A DNA stretch of 64,000 bases, from NCBI GenBank assembly GCA_905182985.1, contig CAJJDN010000004.1, positions 898,551 to 962,550 of the forward strand, written 5' to 3'. The notes below the pieces were generated by a model. The model was not told the DNA's origin. It made no database searches and saw only the letters and a program-made list of their open reading frames with translations. The DNA is from Paramecium sonneborni. Lineage: Eukaryota > Ciliophora > Oligohymenophorea > Peniculida > Parameciidae. Both the position numbers and the translations under genes were made by a program. Of this stretch, positions 50,566 through 63,200 are shown piece by piece (the first letter of the stretch is position 1; each line of letters opens with the position of its first letter).

Positions 50566-51153
50566 ATGATCTTGCTATTATTAATTGACATAGTTTACTG
50601 TGTTCAATTTGGTTATGAAGTTGAGAAAGGATAATAAATTTGTTTTCAAGATTATTTTTCTTAAGATGATGTATTCGATTTAAGAGTAATATCAAATTCA
50701 TCAAATTATGCAATAAAACTAGAAGAAGCAGAATCAAAGAAATATGTAATATTATATGAAAAAAATGGATTATGGGAACATAATTATTAACATTAATCAA
50801 ATCATAAAGTTTCTAATATGAAATATTGTTTAACAAATTTAGAAGATGAAAATGTGTTATTTAATATAACATATAAAACAGGATCTGAATTAGCAGATAT
50901 GTAAAAAGTAGCAAAAATATCAGATTTAAATTAAATGGGTGATCATATGAAGAAATTAAATGGTTTATTAGATGATATAAAAAGAGAGAGATCATTCTTA
51001 ATAGAGAAATATGATTTTATGTCTAAATTACAAGGATCAATATCAAAGAAATAAATAGTTTTTAGTTTATTATGTTTAGGATTGTCATTTATAATAACTG
51101 GAACGACTTTGAATTTAATTAAGAGAATTTTATAATAAAAAAAGTCTTAATGA
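50566..51153 (+). CDS. Duplicate of the p24 gene (assembly artefact)
   Basis: Exact copy of 49253-49840 within repeat B copy 2. It should not be counted as a second family member. Confidence 0.85.
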
Positions 51154-51202
51154 GCATAATTTATGGATTAATTTTATATATTAATTATTTAAAATAAAAG
51201 AA

Positions 51203-52446
51203 TCATTCTGTTTCTGATTATTATTAATCTTACTCTTCTTAATTAAAATCCTAATCTTCTTATTCATCTTATTAATTGGCCTAATCATCACTTTCATTTA
51301 TTTAAATTTCAATTTCAGTTTTACATAATGGACATTACTTATTATTCTATAACCAATTTTTAATACAACTAGAATGATATATATGTTTGCAAGGTAATTC
51401 TCGCACCTTTTCCTCTTCCTTAAATTCAAATAAACAAACTGAACATCTATTAATAATGATCTATTTATTACTTGTCTTCAGGTATATTATCTTAATTTAA
51501 TGTCCTTTTTGGTAATTGTTTAATTTATTATTTGGTTAGTCCCTTTGGTACATTACTAATTTAATCAGTAACTCTACCCAATTTATTCTTCCAATTCTAA
51601 AAGTTATTCATAAGTCATAGCATCTGGATCTATTTCTTAATCCTAATATTCTTGGAAGTTATCCACTTATTACTATTCTCCTTAATATAAGTATTGCATT
51701 AACTAGTATAATTACTACCTTGTTAAAGGAACATGATTTTGTTATTATGGCACCTCCTTTACTATTACTTATTTTTACTTCTTAATTCATATCTTAATTA
51801 GAATGATTCTAATATTTCTCCTACATCTCATCTAATTCTTATTAAAGTTGATCAATCTATTCTTTTAATTATTTCTTTTTCGACTTCTATTTTTTTATTT
51901 TCTCCTCCAATTAATTAATTTGTTATTCATATGCTTGATTCGTCTCCTGCAATTTACTTATTTACTCCATTTAAGATTCATTAATCTTATTGCAATTATT
52001 TAAATACTTTATATTATTAATGAAGTCTATTGCTAAGAATTTTATTCTTCTTTATTAATTACATATTCAATTAATTCAATTAATGCTCATTACTTAATTT
52101 CAACTAGAATATATTATCCTATAAATTATTTTATGACTTATTACTTATTATTTTATATCAAATTAGTTTTGCTTTTATATTCTCCTCTCAAATTGATTAT
52201 GTATTCCTCTAATCTTATAATTATTTATAATTACAATTCTTATTCTTCTTATTACTTTATTTTTAAGTGTTAAGGTTAATCACTTAATAAGCTTTAATTA
52301 CGATTGTTTGCTATCTTATTTATAAACACTCTACCTATAATCTAAACCTAGTTTCCCTTTAATAAAGGAGAACCTTTCGTTATTTAAGGTCTTCTAACTT
52401 AAAACTATTTCACTTATTGTAAATTCAGGATACTAGGATTTTACAT
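51203..52446 (-). CDS. RING-H2 ubiquitin ligase with Gln-rich coiled-coil body
   Basis: Starts [19 protein letters not shown]; the middle is Gln/Glu/Lys coil. Near the C-terminus a complete RING-H2 reads [40 protein letters not shown] (about 51310-51450), followed by an acidic Gln/Asp/Glu tail to the TGA at 51203. No transmembrane helix seen, so it is probably cytosolic. Introns in the coil are unresolved. The last ~95 bp also occur before the N at 49985 because of repeat B. Its stop is 49 bp from that of the convergent p24 copy. Confidence 0.75.
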
Positions 52447-52592
52447 TTAATTAATTAATAAAAAAAATAAGCTTTTTTTATAATTCTAATAACGCCATTT
52501 TGTCGATTCTAACAACAACAATAAAGTTTTAACACTTCCATTTTATATAATTTTTATTAATATTATCAACAATATATTTGATTTATTTGATT

Positions 52593-53985
52593 TCAATAAA
52601 TTATTTTTGTATCAATTACTCTATAAATGATTGTATCAGGGGAATCTAATATTTCTAGAACAAAATCATGTGTCTAATCTTATTCAAGTATCAGCTTTTC
52701 TAGTAACTTAATAATCTCATAATATTCATTACTTTTTCATATTCAGTTTACATATATTCAATATTATCCCAAACTATAGGAAATGGAAAGAATGAAGAAT
52801 TGTCAAAAATTAATATTTGAATTATAAAATCTGTTCCCTCTAATGAAGCATCTCTTAAATTGATCTATATTTGTAACGTTTTTTGAAGTCCTGATATTTA
52901 TAAATTATTTGCTTTGACTTCTTTGTAAGAAAAAGATTTAAATTTATTATAATATATGAAAGCTTCTTCTATTTAAGTAGGTTAGATGCTTTAAATTTAT
53001 CCTTATATTACAATAATATTATCTTGAACTTATTTTTTTATCAGATTTATTAAAGGAACATATTATAAATTTTCGTATTTTTTCTTAATTTAAGTAACTA
53101 AACAAATTTATTAATTAATGTTTTACTTGATCCTATTGTTATTTATTAATAATTTTCCTTTTGAAAATCTATTTTGGGAAAAGTTTAAATAATTTCATCA
53201 AAATGTTAAACATCATAACAAAAATTAGGCAACATCATAATATTTGATTTATCATTAATCAATATCTCATTATCATTGGAACTAATTGTAATAAAGAATG
53301 AAATTACATTTGTATATTTCTAATCTTAATAATAGCACCTTATTGTATTTCTAAATCAACCAATGCTTTACATAATAAGATATATTGATCATTTTTAGAA
53401 TCATTTAATAAAACAATATTATTTTCTTTTAATTCTTTAATCTAAAACAATCCATCAAATATTGGATTAGTAGTTCCATACCAAAATAAATTAAGCACTA
53501 AATATATTATTAAACTTACAGCTATTCAAAGATAAATATTATTAACTATATTGTGAAAGTTTTTATATATATTCTAATTCTTCGCTGGATGGTTATGAAC
53601 TATCATTAGGATTGAATTTTAATTGCAATGTAGAAGCATCAAATAATAAAAAATATGATGTTTTGAAACTATTTCTTCTTCCTTAAGGTTCACCATTAAA
53701 TAATTGATAATGATATCTTTTAAGAAAGACAATATCTCCAATTGTATCTAAAGGAGCAGCATCAGAAAGAGATTTGAAAAAATAAAATAGAGTTAGATAT
53801 CCATTATATGAGTCATCCATAATTTTAATCATTTACATGTAATCACCTTAACCTTAAAGTCTTTTTGGTTAAGAAGCATCTATAATGAAAGCAAATAATT
53901 TCTTTTTTCTTAATTGTTTTTCTGCCTCATCAGATTAGAGTGCTTCGAAGATGTTTTAAATGGTAACTATTTCTTTTAAACTCAT
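52593..53985 (-). CDS. Telomere end-binding protein, POT1/TEBP-alpha-like
   Basis: Binds the G-rich 3' telomeric overhang. Starts MSLKEIVTIQNIFEALQ. The first OB fold reads KLFAFIIDASQPKRLQGQGD, MIKIMDDSYNGYLTLFYFF, GDIVFLKRYHYQLFNGEPQG and SYFLLFDASTLQ. This is the Telo_bind pattern shared by Oxytricha TEBP-alpha and POT1. A second OB-like segment (GLFQIKELKENNIVLLNDS) follows. A C-terminal part (INLRDASLEGTDFIIQILIF) resembles the third OB fold. Size about 440 residues fits. Several short introns were inferred; the last exons near 52650-52720 are approximate. Confidence 0.75.
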
Positions 53986-54032
53986 TTAATTTTAAATTAT
54001 AAAATAAAGCGCATTTTAATAGAGTATTAATT

Positions 54033-56741
54033 TCATGCATCACATAATGCAATGTCATTTATTGCAAATTTCCCAGAAGTCTCTTTAGAAACTCTAAGCA
54101 ATTTTTGAATTTTCTTTATAAATATACATAAGATACCTTTCTACATAAATAGCAATTGGGTGATTTCTTTAGACATTTTTAAAGACAATCATCACAAATT
54201 CCACCATGTTAACAAGGAAGCATTACAATTTAAGGTTCATTTTCAAAACAAACCTAACATTTTTCTTCACTTTTCACAAGTCCTGATTCCCTTTCAACTG
54301 GAGAATTAATTTATTCAGTTTTAGCCATGAATTCAAAAGCTTTGAGTCTAGCCTTTTAATTTATAACACTGAAATTGCTGTTTGATATGTGTTATTATTA
54401 TTATTTAATTTATTTATTCGATTCTTAGGCAAAATCAAAGTAAGTAGAAGATATTTGAATTAATTTTTATGGTAAGGATATTCTAAGAAAGTGATAAGGT
54501 AATTTTTATTCTTATACAATTGGTTCTTAAGGAATTTCAGTATCGAATCCCATATCTTTAATGAATTATCTAAAATTAAGTATGATGATAATATTTACAT
54601 AAGTTGAGCCTTGCAAATAGTTGTAATCATTAAAAGAGAAAGATTATAAGAAATTATTAAGATGCATAATAGAGTTGCTTAATCAGATGTTGGGAAATTT
54701 TTGACTTCTTGATTTTAACATATTATATAGCAAAACCACATTGGAATTCCACTAAAACCACATAAATAGTATGTTAACCAAATGCCACCAACCAATTATG
54801 TTTTAGTTGTCTTTTTTTTATAATAATCTATCAATGTTTCACCAATCGAGAGAAAAAAAACAAAATGCACAATAAAACATATAACTAATAAACCCCATGC
54901 AATACTAAATGTTGTAAACCAGCTCCAATATATTGTGCATTTCCATCTCATAGTTATAAGCATTAATTAGAGTACTAATAAGATTTTCACACCTTATACA
55001 AGCTAGAATATAATTAATAATAGCTTACAAAGGAGTATTAGGTTATGGTCTCATTTACTGCAATTTTTCTAATATTGATTACCATAGATCTGATGAAATA
55101 GTATGCCATAATAACATAACTAAAATATTGGATATCTAGTTCAGAGTATGTAAAGTTGATAAGAATTGTAGTCTTGAAAACCGCTGCCAAAAAAGTATCG
55201 ATTAAAAGATTGCCTACTGTAATCTTATACCTATTTTAATTATTAAATAATAACTTGATTTTCAATATCGACAGTGTTAAAATCACAATTATATCAATAA
55301 TCCAATAGAACACTATCAATACTATCAGTTCATAATCAANCCTTTCTACATAAATAGCAATTGGGTGATTTCTTTAGACATTTTTAAAGACAATCATCAC
55401 AAATTCCACCATGTTAACAAGGAAGCATTACAATTTAAGGTTCATTTTCAAAACAAACCTAACATTTTTCTTCACTTTTCACAAGTCCTGATTCCCTTTC
55501 AACTGGAGAATTAATTTATTCAGTTTTAGCCATGAATTCAAAAGCTTTGAGTCTAGCCTTTTAATTTATAACACTGAAATTGCTGTTTGATATGTGTTAT
55601 TATTATTATTTAATTTATTTATTCGATTCTTAGGCAAAATCAAAGTAAGTAGAAGATATTTGAATTAATTTTTATGGTAAGGATATTCTAAGAAAGTGAT
55701 AAGGTAATTTTTATTCTTATACAATTGGTTCTTAAGGAATTTCAGTATCGAATCCCATATCTTTAATGAATTATCTAAAATTAAGTATGATGATAATATT
55801 TACATAAGTTGAGCCTTGCAAATAGTTGTAATCATTAAAAGAGAAAGATTATAAGAAATTATTAAGATGCATAATAGAGTTGCTTAATCAGATGTTGGGA
55901 AATTTTTGACTTCTTGATTTTAACATATTATATAGCAAAACCACATTGGAATTCCACTAAAACCACATAAATAGTATGTTAACCAAATGCCACCAACCAA
56001 TTATGTTTTAGTTGTCTTTTTTTTATAATAATCTATCAATGTTTCACCAATCGAGAGAAAAAAAACAAAATGCACAATAAAACATATAACTAATAAACCC
56101 CATGCAATACTAAATGTTGTAAACCAGCTCCAATATATTGTGCATTTCCATCTCATAGTTATAAGCATTAATTAGAGTACTAATAAGATTTTCACACCTT
56201 ATACAAGCTAGAATATAATTAATAATAGCTTACAAAGGAGTATTAGGTTATGGTCTCATTTACTGCAATTTTTCTAATATTGATTACCATAGATCTGATG
56301 AAATAGTATGCCATAATAACATAACTAAAATATTGGATATCTAGTTCAGAGTATGTAAAGTTGATAAGAATTGTAGTCTTGAAAACCGCTGCCAAAAAAG
56401 TATCGATTAAAAGATTGCCTACTGTAATCTTATACCTATTTTAATTATTAAATAATAACTTGATTTTCAATATCGACAGTGTTAAAATCACAATTATATC
56501 AATAATCCAATAGAACACTATCAATACTATCAGTTCATAATCAAACATCAAATAAGTTGTATAAATTAATATATATGCATTAGTAAATATTAAAAGTATT
56601 ATAAGTTATGATAATCTAGTGGATGGGTCAATTATTATTGTAGTCAATTCATTCTAATTTTATATATTAGCTTATGGTCTAATAGTTTATTAAATAAAAT
56701 ATTATAAACCTCGTTTAATTGCTGAAAATAAAATTATTCAT
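54033..56741 (-). CDS. Multipass membrane protein with C-terminal RING finger, split by artefactual duplication
   Basis: From the start at 56741 (MNNFIFSNQTR, then a 31-nt intron) the protein has several hydrophobic helices (SQLIILLIFTNAYILIY, LIVLIVFYWIIDIIVILTL, and later IPMWFCYIICQ and LLCILIISYNLSLLMITTI). It ends in a cytosolic RING: EKCQVCFENEP, LPCQHGGICDDCLQKC, NCYLCRK. One frame joins the last helix to the RING in each repeat copy, so this is one gene, not a free RING protein at 54033-54328. Repeat C and the N at 55340 double its middle; the true gene is about 1.5 kb. Probably a membrane-bound E3 ligase. Confidence 0.7.
54136..55339. repeat. Direct repeat C, copy 1 (1,204 bp), assembly duplication
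   Basis: Identical to 55341-56544, separated by one N at 55340. Contains most of the multipass RING gene. Same signature as repeats A and B. Confidence 0.9.
55341..56544. repeat. Direct repeat C, copy 2 (1,204 bp), assembly duplication
   Basis: Second copy after the N at 55340. Its right end continues into the authentic 5' part of the RING gene. Confidence 0.9.
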
Positions 56742-56852
56742 TAATTATTTTAATCATCTCAAGTTAGTATATATAGATCTTAATAAGTATATAAAATATC
56801 GTTCAATTAAAAATATTATATTAAATATTATATATTTGTTAACTATCATTTA

Positions 56853-58205
56853 ATGTTAGAAATATCAATTTTATAAATCAGTGTAAAATAAGTTTTGGGT
56901 AATTGTTAAATCAACATTGGAGTCAAATGTGGTATATATCTTATACATATTTAGGTGAAAGGAAAGAAATATTGTATTAATAGTTTTTATAAACTCAAAA
57001 AATTATCAAATATTCCTAGCCTCATCAATATGGTTTTGATACATAGAACATTAAATTTGTAAATGAAAAGTGTTAATCATTAATAGCTGCAATTTTACAT
57101 TGAAACTCCAGATGAATAAGGCTATATTAAACTTTTAGGCAGTTCTAAATTGCTTATAAATGATGTTTAAGGAAAAGAAGTTTCTCATAAAATTGAACTT
57201 GAACATGGCAATATCATGAATATAGTTTTGCGATGTACTGAAATACGTAATTCTGCAAAATAAATACCTATGATTAATAATAGGATTGATCATTATACTA
57301 TGATGTCTATAAACAAATCAGACCCTTCAATTAATAAAAAACGCTATGGTAGTCCTTAAACAAATAAAAATCAAGCTTCTCGTTCCCCTTAACATAAAAA
57401 ATTACCACCTTAACCATAACCTCAACCTGTAATGTTGTAGCAATAATAACCATTTTTACAATAACAACCTTAATAATAATTACTATAACCTACAAGCAGC
57501 AATCTAAGTAAGAGTAGTGCTTCAAGCATAAAACAATAAAAAATATTATTAGATTATAAATAAGTTATGCAAAACAGCATTCTAGATGAAAGTGAAGAAT
57601 TTCAAAATAATCCAGATCATAGATTTGATCAACCATAACCAACTGTGGAATACAAAAATCATAATAGCATTACTCCAAGATAAAGCATTAAATAAATTGA
57701 TGAAGTTTAATTTGCATAATACAAATAAATGGTCAAAGAATTATCCTTATTACTTGATGTCTAATAAGATTGTGATTCCATTGTTTATGCTGTTTAATAA
57801 TTACTTTAGAAATTCAGAGGTTAAAGTGAATAAATTATGAAGATTTAATGTGATAATCAAATCTTATTCAGTCAATATAGTAGTTTATAGTAATAGAAAA
57901 ATCTTATTGAATCCAAATCAGATGAATTTAAAAATTAAATTAGATCAAAATTAAAAACATACAAACATTTGTTTGATGAAAATGTTTAACTCAAAAATCA
58001 ACTTAAAGGGGATCTTTAAAAAATTGTTGATCTATTTATTTAGATACGGGAATTAAAGGGGGTTCAATAAGAAAAACTGTTAATTGATTCATAAATACAA
58101 AATTTAATGTAGCAAATAGATAAGTTGACTTTGAATGTTGATCAAAAATAATATGATTATGCCATAATAACTGAAGAAATTAACTTAATTCAATATAATG
58201 TATGA
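56853..58205 (+). CDS. C2-like domain and coiled-coil protein
   Basis: Starts MLEISILQISVKQVLGN, a beta-rich opening typical of C2-like folds. After introns of about 23 and 28 nt it continues with LQFYIETPDEQGYIKLLGSS, INDVQGKEVSHKIELEHGN and IMNIVLRCTEIR. A Ser/Pro/Gln-rich linker with polyglutamine runs (LPPQPQPQP, QQQQPFLQQQPQQQ) follows, then a C-terminal coiled coil of about 170 residues. The layout resembles ciliary or basal-body C2 proteins, but I cannot name it. No calcium-binding aspartate cluster is evident. Confidence 0.6.
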
Positions 58206-58430
58206 TTTATAATATTCGTCATCTAACTTATGATATTAACTCTGGAATTATTCAATAATTATAATTTAATTACAATTCATTATAATTTTCTGTTATCAAG
58301 TGGCTTCAGAGTCAATCTTAAAAGGATAGTAAAAATACTCTACCAATAAATATAACTTGTTTTTAAGATATAATTTATCTAGTCATATTAAATTATGAGA
58401 TTTAATATTAAAATAAATATAAACGTACAA

Positions 58431-58889
58431 TCATTTGAATTTTGGTCTTATTTTCCTAGGATTTTAAAATATTTTCTTTCTAAAATCATACTTTTCTTTT
58501 ATAATATCACTGTGAGTGAGATATGGTATTTTTACAAAAGGTAATTATCCTAAACTTGGTTTTAATTTAGTTTCTTCAATAACTGACTTTAAATATTCAC
58601 TCATTTTAGATTATTTATGCAATTTGGCAGTAGATTTGTAAGTATACATCCATTCTATATTAGTAGACTAAGCTAAAAGTCGTTTATTAATTAATATTTA
58701 TGACATTTTGATATCAGAACTTGTTTTGATTCTAAATTCTTAAGGTTTATCAATAATTAAATCATCTAATCTTAACTTAGAATAATTTGAGTTGTTAGCC
58801 TATTTCTTGTTTTGATATTCATCTGAATGTTCAGATTATAAAATGCTCTATTTTTAAGGCATAGATAGAGTGTGAAACTTTGTTCGCAT
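58431..58889 (-). CDS. Small unknown protein, 152 residues
   Basis: Intronless frame from MRTKFHTLSMPQKQSILQSE to the TGA at 58431. Contains LRLDDLIIDKPQEFRIKTSS and ends in a basic segment (KKIFQNPRKIRPKFK). No recognised domain. It lies 32 bp downstream of the next gene on the same strand. The two could be one transcript, but I found no intron that joins them. Confidence 0.55.
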
Positions 58890-58921
58890 ATTTATTATTA
58901 GGTCAATTAATTATATAATAC

Positions 58922-59453
58922 TCAATTAAGATCCAAATATTTATTGATGTATGAATCACTGTAATTACTATCTTCTTAATCGTATTCTTCCATTATATTA
59001 CGAATGAGAGGCTTGTTTTGAAATATCTTTAATCCTGATCCATGATGATCTAATTATTGTTAATACTTAATATAACTATCTTGAGTATCCGATAACAACT
59101 CAGCATATTATTCTTGCTATTGTTTGTATTCAGCTTTTATATTATCATTCTATACCAAATTTTAGAGTCAGTTGATGATGCTAAATTTATTTTAACTCAT
59201 TATGCAATTTTGGATTTACTTTATTTATTTCATGCATTAAATTCAATTTCTTAACTTTGTGAATATTCTAGTATATTTTCTATTCCTAATCTAAACGGAG
59301 TTTGTGTATTGATTTAACTATTGGAATCTTTTGAGTGATTGACTCTAAACTATGTTTAAATGATTTTTTATGGCTGTAGTTCACGTGTTTCAAAGGTGGA
59401 CAATTTTCCTTTATTTCAAGCAAACACTGTGAAAATACTCCTCCTGGGATCAT
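58922..59453 (-). CDS. Small unknown protein, about 169 residues
   Basis: Starts MIPGGVFSQCLLEIKENCPP. A 22-nt intron near 59135-59156 leaves exactly 170 codons. Residues are Lys/His/Gln-rich with two helices, ending DSNYSDSYINKYLDLN. Just upstream (59510-59610) an open stretch reading LIQFSEQLDNIKYGFDDKEI may be an additional 5' exon, but no splice join was found. No family recognised. Confidence 0.5.
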
Positions 59454-60233
59454 TAATTTTAATTAATATTCGTTAAAAATACTTTAATTAATACATATTA
59501 ATGATTTCTTTTTTTTAAATGGATTTCTTTATCATCAAAACCATACTTTATATTATCTAACTACTCTGAAAATTGAATCAATTGCTCAAATTGCTTATTT
59601 CAACAAACAACACATCAGACATTTAAATGATTACTATAATTAATATTAATTTAAATTTATATTATCATGTTATAATCTTATTGATTTTCATTCTTCATTT
59701 GTTTGTTAATTTTACAAATCAATTTTGCTAATTATATAAAATTTTTTGATAAAAAATAATTATATCTTTGAAAAAATAATTTATAAAAATTAATGATTGG
59801 GTTAATGATGAAAATAATTTAATAAATTATCTAACAAACAAAATTATAAAGGATTATGGAATTATTTTACAAAAACCAATAATAATATTTAGAACTCATG
59901 AACTAATTGTGATTTTTTCTTTATATTAAACATTAAATAATTTATTTTAATGATCTCAACTTATAGATTTAAAATTGAAAATTATTAGACAAATATTATT
60001 CAATTAATATATTAAATTAGTAATTTATTATTAATAATTTAGAATTCTATTTGACCTCAACAATTTTAAACTCTTCAATAATTAAAAAATTGGTTGAATT
60101 TTTTAATGATTTAATATAAATTACTTTTACTATTTTTATGATTAAAATTGTTTCTTTAATCAACATGACGAATACTGATTTTTATTAAATTGAAAATAAA
60201 AATACTTTTCTATGTTTGTAAATTTAAAAATAA
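59454..60233. other. AT-rich intergenic region, possible orphan exon at its left end
   Basis: Apart from the coding-like stretch at 59510-59610 noted with the preceding gene, nothing on either strand resembles a gene. It presumably holds the upstream region of the 58922-59453 gene and the 3' UTR of the repeat gene at 60234. Confidence 0.4.
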
Positions 60234-63200
60234 TCATTCCAATTCAACATTGAATAAAGCTTCAATCAAATGGTCTAATTGTGCTTGTAAATTTTTAACT
60301 TCTCTGTCATTATGGAATTTTTCTATTAATAGAACTTATATTGTACTCATAAATTGAATTTTATCCTCCTCCTCATAGCCATATTTTTCATAGATTATAT
60401 CATCAATCAAAGTATTTAATAGAACTGGAGCAGCTTCTTAAATATCTTCCATTTCCTAAATATTGATTGCAAATAAATACATAAAACAGCTATAAAATTT
60501 CACCAAAATACTCATGCTTTGTATAATTTTCTATAACATCTATCTAATATTTCATAAGTTCCAGACCTTATTGTTTCCTTAAGGAAATCTTAATTTAAGG
60601 AATATCTTTCAGATTTTGTTAAACAAATGTTAATTATTCTACAAATTCTTTTCCATATTCCTCATGCTATGAATAAAATACAAAAGAATTTGAAAATACT
60701 TCCTCACTTATATTTAAACTCTGTGCAATTAAACTAAATCCATCTTAAATAATCCTAAATTAATCTTCTGCCATTTATAAAACAAATTATATGTATTCGT
60801 TGAACTTTTTTTAACTTAATGATAGTCTTCTTATTTTTCTGACATTTTCTAAGTAAATAACATAATCCTCAGCAATTATTTCTTTGCATCCATCAAAAAT
60901 TAAGCTCATAGTCTCTAATTCGATAATTTTTTCTTTTCCTTGATCAGATCTATAATTAACTTATATATTTGTATTGATCAATTTTTTCCTACTATTAAAA
61001 GTTAAATCTTAATATCCTGGCAAAACTTTTGATTTTTAATCCATCTCAGCGAAAAATGATGAATCTTCTCTAATATCTTAAGAAAATTCATTTTGCAAAA
61101 TGTTAGAAATTGACGTAATCTTTTATTATTTATCTATAGGACTTGGAACATCCAGTTTAGAAAATAATTTTTAATTTTTAGAAGGATCGTTAAGATGAGG
61201 TGTTAATTACTAAGTAGGAATGTAATCAGTAATATCATCTTATATTTAGTAAATTCTTTCTTTTGAAATATGTTTCAAATCTTTATCATTTTAAGGTTAT
61301 CCAGATTCTAATTAAATATTTTATTCAACTTATTATTCTTAGACTTAGTTATCTTAAATTTCATTAACATTTTCATTATTAATAATTACTTCTTTTTCAA
61401 CATCCAATTAAGGTTATCCAGATTCTAATTAAATATTTTATTCAACTTATTATTCTTAGACTTAGTTATCTTAAATTTCATTAACATTTTCATTATTAAT
61501 AATTACTTCTTTTTCAACATCCAATTAAGGTTATCCAGATTCTAATTAAATATTTTATTCAACTTATTATTCTTAGACTTAGTTATCTTAAATTTCATTA
61601 ACATTTTCATTATTAATAATTACTTCTTTTTCAACATCCAATTAAGGTTATCCAGATTCTAATTAAATATTTTATTCAACTTATTATTCTTAGACTTAGT
61701 TATCTTAAATTTCATTAACATTTTCATTATTAATAATTACTTCTTTTTCAACATCCAATTAAGGTTATCCAGATTCTAATTAAATATTTTATTCAACTTA
61801 TTATTCTTAGACTTAGTTATCTTAAATTTCATTAACATTTTCATTATTAATAATTACTTCTTTTTCAACATCCAATTAAGGTTATCCAGATTCTAATTAA
61901 ATATTTTATTCAACTTATTATTCTTAGACTTAGTTATCTTAAATTTCAATAACATTTTCATTATTAATAATTACTTCTTTTTCAACATCTAATTAAGGTT
62001 ATCCAGATTCTAATTAAATATTTTATTCAACTTATTATTCTTAGACTTAGTTATCTTAAATTTCATTAACATTTTCATTATTAATAATTACTTCTTTTTC
62101 AACATCCAATTAAGGTTATCCAGATTCTAATTAAATATTTTATTCAACTTATTATTCTTAGACTTAGTTATCTTAAATTTCAATAACATTTTCATTATTA
62201 ATAATTACTTCTTTTTCAACATCTAATTAAGGTTATCCAGATTCTAATTAAATATTTTATTCAACTTATTATTCTTAGACTTAGTTATCTTAAATTTCAT
62301 TAACATTTTCATTATTAATAATTACTTCTTTTTCAACATCCAATTAAGGTTATCCAGATTCTAATTAAATATTTTATTCAACTTATTATTCTTAGACTTA
62401 GTTATCTTAAATTTCATTAACATTTTCATTATTAATAATTACTTCTTTTTCAACATCCAATTAAGGTTATCCAGATTCTAATTAAATATTTTATTCAACT
62501 TATTATTCTTAGACTTAGTTATCTTAAATTTCAATAACATTTTCATTATTAATAATTACTTCTTTTTCAACATCCAATTAAGGTTATCCAGATTCTAATT
62601 AAATATTTTATTCAACTTATTATTCTTAGACTTAGTTATCTTAAATTTCATTAACATTTTCATTATTAATAATTACTTCTTTTTCAACATCCAATTAAGG
62701 TTATCCAGATTCTAATTAAATATTTTATTCAACTTATTATTCTTAGACTTAGTTATCTTAAATTTCATTAACATTTTCATTATTAATAATTACTTCTTTT
62801 TCAACATCCAATTAAGGTTATCCAGATTCTAATTAAATATTTTATTCAACTTATTATTCTTAGACTTAGTTATCTTAAATTTCATTAACATTTTCATTAT
62901 TAATAATTACTTCTTTTTCAACATCCAATTAAGGTTATCCAGATTCTAATTAAATATTTTATTCAACTTATTATTCTTAGACTTAGTTATCTTAAATTTC
63001 ATTAACATTTTCATTATTAATAATTACTTCTTTTTCAACATCCAATTAAGGTTATCCAGATTCTAATTAAATATTTTATTCAACTTATTATTCTTAGACT
63101 TAGTTATCTTAAATTTCATTAACATTTTCATTATTAATAATTACTTCTTTTTCAACATCCAATTAAGGTTATCCAGATTCTAATTAAATATTTTATTCAA

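Larger units (their letters stand above)
49986..51297. repeat. Direct repeat B, copy 2 (1,312 bp), assembly duplication
   Basis: Second copy after the N at 49985. The true sequence continues from its right end into the body of the RING-H2 gene at 51298. Confidence 0.9.

Noticed and set aside
50156..51153. Second p24 gene and second small membrane-protein gene as real paralogues
   Set aside because: They are base-for-base identical to the first copies, including flanks, and abut a single N, so an assembly duplication is the simpler reading.
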